NCBI GenBank assembly: GCA_945905295.1 | Contig: CAMDPX010000001.1 | Location: 105,410-169,409, forward strand | DNA: 64,000 bases | Direction: 5' to 3' | Origin: Planctomyces sp. SH-PL62 | Lineage (GTDB): Bacteria > Planctomycetota > Planctomycetia > Planctomycetales > Planctomycetaceae | Shown here: piece by piece, positions 9,772 through 16,572 of the stretch | How positions within the stretch are numbered: the stretch's first letter is position 1 | Layout of the letters: each line of letters begins with the position of its first letter | Position numbers and translations under genes: made by a program | Notes under the pieces: generated by a model | Databases searched by the model: none | What the model was told of the DNA's origin: nothing | Seen by the model: only the letters and a program-made list of their open reading frames with translations

Positions 9772-9856
9772 GGGGTCGGGAGTCTTTTTCATGCCGCGGA
9801 ATCTTCAAGACCTGCATATCGTTTTCTGACGCGGCATGAAAAAGACTCCCGACCCC
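9772..9856. repeat. Inverted repeat, 27-bp perfect arms GGGGTCGGGAGTCTTTTTCATGCCGCG
   Basis: Arms 9772-9798 and 9830-9856; second family member at 62701. Confidence 0.92.
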
Positions 9857-9881
9857 TTCCGTTTCCAAGGACTCTCATGCC

Positions 9882-11060
9882 ATGTCGCTCAATCCTCTGC
9901 CGCTGAGTTATTGCACCAACGTGCATCCGGGGCTGACGGTGGCTCAAGTGGAACGTGGTCTCACGGAATTCACGGTGCCGGCCGGACAGCGATTCGGATC
10001 GCCGTTGGCGGCGGGGTTGTGGTTGGCTCAGCCGGTGATTCGCGAGTTGCTGTCCGACCCGGACGGAGCGAAACGATTCGCGGCGCGCGTGGCCGAGTTG
10101 GGCTTGTGTACCTACACGCTCAATGTGTTTCCCTTCGGCGACTTTCACAGTGAGCGAGTCAAAGAAAACGTCTATCTGCCTGATTGGACTCAGCAGAACC
10201 GGTTGGAGTACTCGTGGGATTGTGCTCGCGTGTTGGCCGAACTGATCCGCGCGACGCTGCCCAGCGGTGCAGAGGGAAGTCTTTCGACGGTGCCGCTCGG
10301 CTTCAAGACACTGGCGAGGGCGACGGACTTCGAAGCGAACTGCATTCGCAACTTGATCGAGTTCGCACGACGGCTCGCGCGGCTGGAGGGGGAGACCGGG
10401 CAGATGATTCGGCTGGCGATTGAACCGGAGCCGTGCTGCGTGCTGGAAACGACGGCGGAGACCATCGCCTTCTTCCGCCGCTTGCGTGATCGTGCGGCGA
10501 GCGAGGGTGTACTCGACGCAGTCGAGCGGCATCTGGGTGTCTGCTACGACGTCTGCCATCAGTCGGTGGAGTTCGAGGATGTCGCCGAGTCGATCGCCTC
10601 GCTGGCTCGCGAACGCATTCGCATCAACAAAGTCCACATCACCTGTGCTCTGCAACTCACCAATCCCGGCGCGAATGATGCGGCGAGAGAAGCGTTGGCG
10701 CACTTCGTCGAGCCGCGTTACTTGCATCAAACATTCGCGCGGTCTGCGTCGGGTGATGTGCGGCGAGTGCTCGATTTGACCGCCGAGTTGGCACGCACTC
10801 CGCCCGCCGATTTCGCGGAAGCCGATTGCTGGCGGATTCACTTTCATGTCCCGGTCGATGCCGAGCGGATTGGGCCGCTGGAGACGACTCGCGCCGATCT
10901 AGGAAAGGGGCTGGTGGCGGTCACAAAACTGGACTACGCCCCCCATCTGGAGGTCGAGACCTACACCTGGAACGTCCTCCCCGGCGGCGACAGGCCCGAG
11001 TTGGTCACCGGCTTGGCTCGCGAACTGTCTGCCACGCGCGACTTGCTGGCCGGACGGTAA
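9882..11060 (+). CDS. EboE-like metabolite traffic protein / TIM-barrel sugar isomerase-like
   Basis: LSYCTNVHPGLTVAQVERGL...LGLCTYTLNVFPFGDFHSERVKENVYLPDW...LEVETYTWNVLP. Confidence 0.85.
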   Translation: MSLNPLPLSYCTNVHPGLTVAQVERGLTEFTVPAGQRFGSPLAAGLWLAQPVIRELLSDPDGAKRFAARVAELGLCTYTLNVFPFGDFHSERVKENVYLPDWTQQNRLEYSWDCARVLAELIRATLPSGAEGSLSTVPLGFKTLARATDFEANCIRNLIEFARRLARLEGETGQMIRLAIEPEPCCVLETTAETIAFFRRLRDRAASEGVLDAVERHLGVCYDVCHQSVEFEDVAESIASLARERIRINKVHITCALQLTNPGANDAAREALAHFVEPRYLHQTFARSASGDVRRVLDLTAELARTPPADFAEADCWRIHFHVPVDAERIGPLETTRADLGKGLVAVTKLDYAPHLEVETYTWNVLPGGDRPELVTGLARELSATRDLLAGR

Positions 11061-11229
11061 TCCTCCCAACTTCCCACCACGAATTTGTTTGCTCGGCCCC
11101 CGCGCGTTTTTTTGTCCTCGAATTCCGCTCGGGGCCGGGCTTCATTCTGACTTCAGGATTGATCCGTCATTCTCTCGCCCATTGGTTTTTGTTTTCTTTT
11201 TTGTTTTCCCATTTTCACGAGGTCACGAA

Positions 11230-11445
11230 ATGTCTGTCCTACTTTCACCGCAGGAGCCTGCCGCGATGGATCGCATCTACCCCCTGGCCGCTGATGTGGG
11301 CTTGGCCGCTCCCGGCGATGAGTTCGCCTGGGACTTCGCGCCGCACGAAATCGACGTCTCGGATTTGGAGTGCCATCCGCTGCTGGCATCCGACTTGCCG
11401 CTGAATTCAGAACTCCAGTCGCTGCAATCGACGGCGCAACTGTGA
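11230..11445 (+). CDS. Small hypothetical protein (71 aa)
   Basis: Open frame from ATG 11230 followed by a strong hairpin terminator. Confidence 0.45.
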   Translation: MSVLLSPQEPAAMDRIYPLAADVGLAAPGDEFAWDFAPHEIDVSDLECHPLLASDLPLNSELQSLQSTAQL

Positions 11446-11470
11446 CGTCTGCTTTGGTTTCTTCTGAAAA

Positions 11471-11510
11471 CAAAAGGTCTTCTCGCTCGCGTGAGAAGAC
11501 CTTTTTGTTT
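11471..11510 (+). terminator. Rho-independent-type terminator
   Basis: caaaaggtcttctcgc tcgc gtgagaagacctttttgttt. Confidence 0.85.
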
Positions 11511-11533
11511 GGAATGCCCCCTGTGACGATCAT

Positions 11534-11594
11534 GTAGGACGGACAATCCTGTCCGTCCTCAAGAACTCATGACGGACAGGATTGTCCGTTCTAC
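11534..11594. repeat. GTAG-hairpin ... hairpin-CTAC element
   Basis: GTAG 11534-11537, GACGGACA-ATCC-TGTCCGTC 11538-11557, GACGGACA-GGAT-TGTCCGTT 11571-11590, CTAC 11591-11594. Confidence 0.9.
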
Positions 11595-11636
11595 AAAATG
11601 CGCGCAGCTCAAAATGTTTTCTTCTTCGGAGCCTTC

Positions 11637-12737
11637 ATGCACCACGTTCTGCAACAACTGAGCGAAGCGGTCTCACGCCATCAGCCGGTCGCGTACACAG
11701 CATTGGTGGAGACGCGCGGGTCCACGCCTCAAAAGGCGGGAGCAACGATGCTCGTCTTCCCGGACGGTTCGCAGGTCGGCACGCTCGGCGGCGGCTGTGT
11801 CGAAGCCGAGGTGAAGCGGCGAGCGTTGCGGCTGCTCGATGATGGAAAAACGGAACTGCTGACGTTCAATCTCGACAGCGACTACGGCTGGGACGACGGC
11901 CTGATCTGCGGCGGTCGCATGAAGATGCTCGTCGATCCCGTGCGAGGCGAAGCGGAGTTCGCGTATTACCGGCAACTGCTGGAGCTGCTCGCCACCGATC
12001 AAGGCTGCACCGAGGCGGTCGTTCTGGATCCGGACAAAGCGGGCGGACACGCGGCGGATCGCTTTCTGCTCGATGACAGCGGTGCGATCGTCGTGAAAGC
12101 GAGTCACGATGCTGCTGCGGATTTGCCGCCGGCGATTGCTGAGCACTTGCGTCCGCTGACACTGCGGCCTCGGCCGTATGTGGCAGCAGGGGTCTCGTTC
12201 TTGCCGCATCTGCGCCGCTGCCGATTGGTCATCGTGGGAGCGGGGCACGTCGGCCAAAAGGTCGCCGAGTTGGCGGCCGCGTGCGACTTCGACGTCTGGG
12301 CGGTCGATGACCGCGAGCAATACTGCAATCCCGAACGCTTCCCGCTGGCCAAGCGGCTGATCGTCGGCGACATCGACACGGCCCTCAGCGGGTTGGAGAT
12401 TGACCACAGTACTTACTGCCTGATCGTGACGCGCGGACACAATCACGACGAGGAAGCGTTGTACCACCTCGCTGAGACTTCGGCTCGGTACGTCGGTCTG
12501 ATCGGCAGCCAGCGTAAGATCAAAATGATCTTTGAGGACTTGCTCCGCGAAGGCATTTCACGCGAGGCGTTGTCGCGTGTATTCGCGCCGCTGGGTTTCG
12601 ACATCGGCTCGCAAACAGTTCCGGAGATCGCCGTCAGCATCGTGGCGGAATTGATCGCCCATCGGAATCTCGGTGAGCTTCCCGCGCGGTATCGCCGTTC
12701 CAGCTTATTGGAAGAAGTCTCGGTGCCATCCACATAG
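11637..12737 (+). CDS. XdhC family protein
   Basis: VETRGSTPQKAGATMLVFPDGSQVGTLGGGCVEAEV...IVGAGHVGQKVAELA...YVGLIGSQRKIKMIFEDL. Confidence 0.92.
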   Translation: MHHVLQQLSEAVSRHQPVAYTALVETRGSTPQKAGATMLVFPDGSQVGTLGGGCVEAEVKRRALRLLDDGKTELLTFNLDSDYGWDDGLICGGRMKMLVDPVRGEAEFAYYRQLLELLATDQGCTEAVVLDPDKAGGHAADRFLLDDSGAIVVKASHDAAADLPPAIAEHLRPLTLRPRPYVAAGVSFLPHLRRCRLVIVGAGHVGQKVAELAAACDFDVWAVDDREQYCNPERFPLAKRLIVGDIDTALSGLEIDHSTYCLIVTRGHNHDEEALYHLAETSARYVGLIGSQRKIKMIFEDLLREGISREALSRVFAPLGFDIGSQTVPEIAVSIVAELIAHRNLGELPARYRRSSLLEEVSVPST

Positions 12738-13009
12738 CCGCTGCCCGCCCGCGTTCGAGTGGCCCCCAAGCCCCTCCGGGTTAAACGGTCAGTGTCCGAG
12801 GAGGGCTTGTTCGGCGTCTTCGAGTTCTTCCATCCGGCGCAGGTCGCCGTGTTTCACGATCAACCGCCGGGCTTCACTCGAAGCTCGCGTCACGGACTCT
12901 CATGGATAATCCTCCTTCCCTCCTCACCTCCCCGCACTGGTCTGTAGCCTTCATTTGCCAATAAATCTCAAAAGAGCATTTGCCAAGCGGCCATCTCCAA
13001 AGGGACACC

Positions 13010-13855
13010 ATGCGGATCGCCTTTGATTGCGAACAATGCGGAGCCAACTACAAAGTCGAAGCCGATCGCGCCGGACAGAAAGCGATCTGCAAAACCTGCG
13101 GTGCGGACTTGCGCGTCCCGGTCCCTCCGCCGCCGAACGAATCCCCCGCCACAGTCCTGCGTCACGAGGAACGGACGAAGCCGTTCGAGTTAGTCACCGG
13201 CGACGGCGAACAGATCGACGCGATCGTCGAGCACATCGAATCGCATATCGGGGAAGTGACGATGGTCTTTCACGAGATCGTCTCGGACCTCGTCCACATC
13301 GACGTGCATCACGTTCCGCCGGAGCCGGGTCGTGAGTTTCACACGCTGATCACGACCGGCATGAGCGACAAGCCGATGAACATCCCCGACGGCGCAGAGG
13401 ATTTTCGGTATGCCGAACTCGTGATCTGCCTGCCGCCCGATTGGAAGCTGACGAAAGAGGACTTCGGCAGCGAAGAAAACTACTGGCCGATCCGGCTGAT
13501 CAAATCGCTCGCGCGGTTGCCGCACGAGTACGACACCTGGCTCGGCCCCGGCCACTCGATTCCCAACGGCGGCGACGACCCGCAGCCCTATGCGAACAAC
13601 ACGCGATTGTGCTGCGCGATCATCGTTCCTGCCGTGCGGTTCGGCGAAAAGTTTCTGCGTCTGGAAACGCCGGACGAGCGAGTCATCAACTTCTACTCCG
13701 TCTGGCCGATCCTGCCCGACGAGACGGAGTTCAAACTCAAACACGGCTACGACGAACTGATGGACCGGCTGCTCTCTCGCGAAGTCTCCGATGTGATCGA
13801 CGTGAAGCGTCGGAGTGCGGTCGCTCGCCGTGGATGGTGGCCGTTCGGCAAGTAA
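13010..13855 (+). CDS. N-terminal zinc ribbon + suppressor of fused (SUFU)-like domain protein
   Basis: FDCEQCGANYKVEADRAGQKAICKTCGADLRVP, then VHHVPPEPGREFHTLITTGMSDKPMNIPDGAEDFRYAELVICLPPDWKL. Confidence 0.85.
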   Translation: MRIAFDCEQCGANYKVEADRAGQKAICKTCGADLRVPVPPPPNESPATVLRHEERTKPFELVTGDGEQIDAIVEHIESHIGEVTMVFHEIVSDLVHIDVHHVPPEPGREFHTLITTGMSDKPMNIPDGAEDFRYAELVICLPPDWKLTKEDFGSEENYWPIRLIKSLARLPHEYDTWLGPGHSIPNGGDDPQPYANNTRLCCAIIVPAVRFGEKFLRLETPDERVINFYSVWPILPDETEFKLKHGYDELMDRLLSREVSDVIDVKRRSAVARRGWWPFGK

Positions 13856-13864
13856 CCCGACGCG

Positions 13865-14293
13865 TCAGCGAGGGAGGCTCGTGGGGCACTTGTCCTTCGT
13901 GTGCGATTCGGAAACTCCGCAATCATGGCTCCCTCGGCCACACACGCAGGGGGCGAGGCCATGTTCCAGTCGCAGCTTCCATTTGCCGCTTCGGCACTCG
14001 CCATCTTCGATGGCCTTCAGTGCCTCGATGATCTTCTTATCGTCTTTCACCATCTTTTCGCCAAGTTCTTTCGCGAGTGCTTCGCCGTAGTGGTTCCGGA
14101 TTTTCTTGTCGTCAGTGCCAACGGAGTGGCAGACGTTGCAGGTCGTTTTGTTCTTCTTGGCGATTTCGGCATAACAAGAATCGAAAGCTTTCTTATAGTT
14201 CGGCCGAGCGTCTCCACGATGCACGCCGCTCAAAACAACGATGACCGAACACAAACTCCACAGTGAGCAACGCAGCCAGCGACGAGAAATCAT
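13865..14293 (-). CDS. Secreted small c-type-heme-motif protein
   Basis: N-terminal hydrophobic segment, CNVCHSVG (CxxCH). Confidence 0.75.
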   Translation of the reverse strand: MISRRWLRCSLWSLCSVIVVLSGVHRGDARPNYKKAFDSCYAEIAKKNKTTCNVCHSVGTDDKKIRNHYGEALAKELGEKMVKDDKKIIEALKAIEDGECRSGKWKLRLEHGLAPCVCGRGSHDCGVSESHTKDKCPTSLPR

Positions 14294-14341
14294 GATTGGC
14301 TCCTTGGCTGTGAGAGTTGGAACCAGGACGCGGCCGAGAGT

Positions 14342-15625
14342 TTATCCCAGGCGTTCGACGATCAACAACGGCGCGTCGGTTGGCTCATCACCAATCGTGA
14401 TCGCCGCTCGCAAGCGCGCCGCAACCTCATCGAACTTAGTGGGTGGCGCGAAGACTCGGAGGAGCGGTTGATCGGACTGAACTTCGTCGCCGATGCGGAC
14501 CAGCATTTCGAGACCGACGCTGTGGTCGATGGCGTCAGTGAGCTGACGTCGTCCGCCGCCGAGGTCGATGATGATCCAGCCGAGCGATTCCGTGTCGATG
14601 GATTCGACGATCCCGGAACGCTCGCCGCACAGGTCACGAGCCGGCGCAATCGGACGAGGTGCATCGAGCCGCCCGCCTTGAGCGACCGCCATTCGCTCGA
14701 AACGTTCGAGCGCGCGGCCGGAGTCCAGTTCGCGAAGCAGCTTCGCTCGCGCTGCCGTGCGTGTGGCGGCGACCTTCGCGCTGACCAAGACGTCTTCGGC
14801 AAGTTCCAGCACGAGTTCGCGCAGGTCGCTCGGCCCGCCTCCGCGCAGGCAATCGAGCGACTCCTCGACTTCGACCGCGTTGCCCACCATGCGACCGAGT
14901 GGTTGATTCATGTCGGTCAAGAAGGCGGTCGTCGCGACACCCATTCGTTGTCCGACCGCGACCATGCCGGCGGCCAGTTCGCGGGCGATCACTCGCGTTT
15001 TAATGAACGCGCCGCGTCCGAACTTCACGTCGAGCACCAGCGCGTTCAAGCCTTCGGCCAGCTTCTTGCTCATGATGCTGGCGGTGATCAGCGGCACGGA
15101 CGGAACAGTCGCGGTCACATCGCGCAGGGCGTAAAGCTGACGGTCAGCGGGAACCAGTTCGGGCGTCGTGCCGGTGACGACGCAGCCGACTTGCTCGGTC
15201 AGCCGATGAATTTCGTCGAGCGAGAGATCGGTGCGAAAGCCAGCGATGGACTCCAGCTTGTCGAGCGTGCCGCCCGTGGGGCCAAGACCTCGGCCGGAAA
15301 GCATGGGGACACACACATCGCAGCACGCCAGCAACGGAGCCAGCGGCAACGAGACTTTGTCGCCGATACCGCCCGTCGAATGCTTATCGACGCGCGGCAA
15401 GCTGGTCTCCGGCCAGGTCAGTGTCACGCCCGAGCGCAACATACTGTCGGTCAGCGCGGCGGTTTCCGCGTCGTTCAATCCACGTACAAACATCGCGACC
15501 AGCAGCGCGGCCATTTGATAATCGGGAATCCGACCCTGCACATGGCCGTCGATCAGAAACGCGATCTCCTCAGCGGTCAGTTCGCCGGCGTCCCGTTTCT
15601 TAGCGATCAATTGAATGGGGTTCAT
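14342..15625 (-). CDS. Thymidine / pyrimidine-nucleoside phosphorylase
   Basis: MNPIQLIAKKRDAGELTAEEI...KHSTGGIGDKVSLPLAPLLACCDVCVPMLSGRGLGPTGGTLDKLESI. Confidence 0.95.
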   Translation of the reverse strand: MNPIQLIAKKRDAGELTAEEIAFLIDGHVQGRIPDYQMAALLVAMFVRGLNDAETAALTDSMLRSGVTLTWPETSLPRVDKHSTGGIGDKVSLPLAPLLACCDVCVPMLSGRGLGPTGGTLDKLESIAGFRTDLSLDEIHRLTEQVGCVVTGTTPELVPADRQLYALRDVTATVPSVPLITASIMSKKLAEGLNALVLDVKFGRGAFIKTRVIARELAAGMVAVGQRMGVATTAFLTDMNQPLGRMVGNAVEVEESLDCLRGGGPSDLRELVLELAEDVLVSAKVAATRTAARAKLLRELDSGRALERFERMAVAQGGRLDAPRPIAPARDLCGERSGIVESIDTESLGWIIIDLGGGRRQLTDAIDHSVGLEMLVRIGDEVQSDQPLLRVFAPPTKFDEVAARLRAAITIGDEPTDAPLLIVERLG

Positions 15626-15632
15626 GGCGATC

Positions 15633-15658
15633 GTCAGCGGTCAGCGGTCAGCGGTCAG
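15633..15658. repeat. 7-bp tandem repeat (GTCAGCG)x3 + GTCAG
   Basis: gtcagcggtcagcggtcagcggtcag, covering the stop codon of the PNP gene. Confidence 0.8.
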
Positions 15659-16558
15659 AAGTCTGGTGACGAGCCGGCGGAGGTGCGGTTCGGTGCTGGC
15701 GGCGGCATGAACGACTTCTTCGCTGGTGGTTTGCTGAACGTCGTCCGCACGAAACACGTTCGTGACCATCGAAAACGCAACGACCGGCAAGCCGAGTTCG
15801 TGCGCCACCAACACTTCGGGAACGGTGGACATGCCGACGACATCGCCGAGCGTGCGCAACCATCGGTACTCCGCGCGAGTTTCGTAATTCGGTCCGAGCA
15901 TCGCGACGTAGGTGCCACGACAAATTGGAATGTGTTCTTCGGCGGCGAATCGTTCGGCGAGTGAGAGAAGTCGCGGGTCGTAGAACGGATTCCTCGCACG
16001 GCCATCCATGAGATGACTTGGCGAGCGGGGCGGCGTCAGCCGCCCGGTGCATTCGTGGGGAACCGGGGGGCTGACGCCGCCCCGCTCGCCCGTCCCTTCC
16101 GTTGAGACGGGCAAGAGTGCCCGTCCTACATTGCCCATCAAATTGACGTGGTCATCGATCAACAGGATGTCGCCAGAGCGCAGCAACGGGTTCATCCCAC
16201 CGCTCGCGTTCGACACGATTAAGTACTCCGCGCCGAGCGCGGCAAGAACTCGAACAGGAAACGTGATCTGCTGGGCTGAGTAACCTTCATACGCGTGAAA
16301 GCGACCGTCCATCGCGATCAGCGGCACGCCCGCCAAGCGACCGGCCAACAGCCGGCCGCGATGACTGTCGGCGGTCGAACGCACAAAGTGCGGCAGGTCG
16401 CGATAACTCCACTCGGCTTCGATGGTGATGTGCTGAGCGAGCGAACCGAGGCCCGTCCCCAGAATAATCGCGGCGCGAGGTCGTTCGACCCAGCCGGCGC
16501 GAACCACGGCGACGGCCTCGGCAACAGCGGCGGAGAGTTGATCGGCGGACAAATTCAT
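15641..16558 (-). CDS. Purine nucleoside phosphorylase with in-frame palindromic-element insertion
   Basis: IILGTGLGSLAQHI...VSNASGGMNPLLRSGDILLIDDHVNLMG, foreign segment, NPFYDPRLLSLAERFA...TYVAMLGPNYETRAEYRWLRTLGDVVGMSTVPE. Confidence 0.9.
   Translation of the reverse strand: MNLSADQLSAAVAEAVAVVRAGWVERPRAAIILGTGLGSLAQHITIEAEWSYRDLPHFVRSTADSHRGRLLAGRLAGVPLIAMDGRFHAYEGYSAQQITFPVRVLAALGAEYLIVSNASGGMNPLLRSGDILLIDDHVNLMGNVGRALLPVSTEGTGERGGVSPPVPHECTGRLTPPRSPSHLMDGRARNPFYDPRLLSLAERFAAEEHIPICRGTYVAMLGPNYETRAEYRWLRTLGDVVGMSTVPEVLVAHELGLPVVAFSMVTNVFRADDVQQTTSEEVVHAAASTEPHLRRLVTRLLTADR
16020..16129. repeat. Composite palindromic insertion within the PNP gene
   Basis: Arms ggcgagcggggcggcgtcagccgcccggt / accggggggctgacgccgccccgctcgcc (16020-16090), then hairpin 16106-16125 + CTAC 16126-16129. 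Confidence 0.9.
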
Positions 16559-16572
16559 CGCGAGCGTTCCCG

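Noticed and set aside
15633-15658. 7-bp tandem repeat as a functional iteron array
   Set aside because: Only three units at a gene end; more likely slippage or a local expansion.
14468-15964. 498-aa plus-strand ORF
   Set aside because: Antisense to clear thymidine phosphorylase and PNP genes; composition is typical GC-rich shadow translation.
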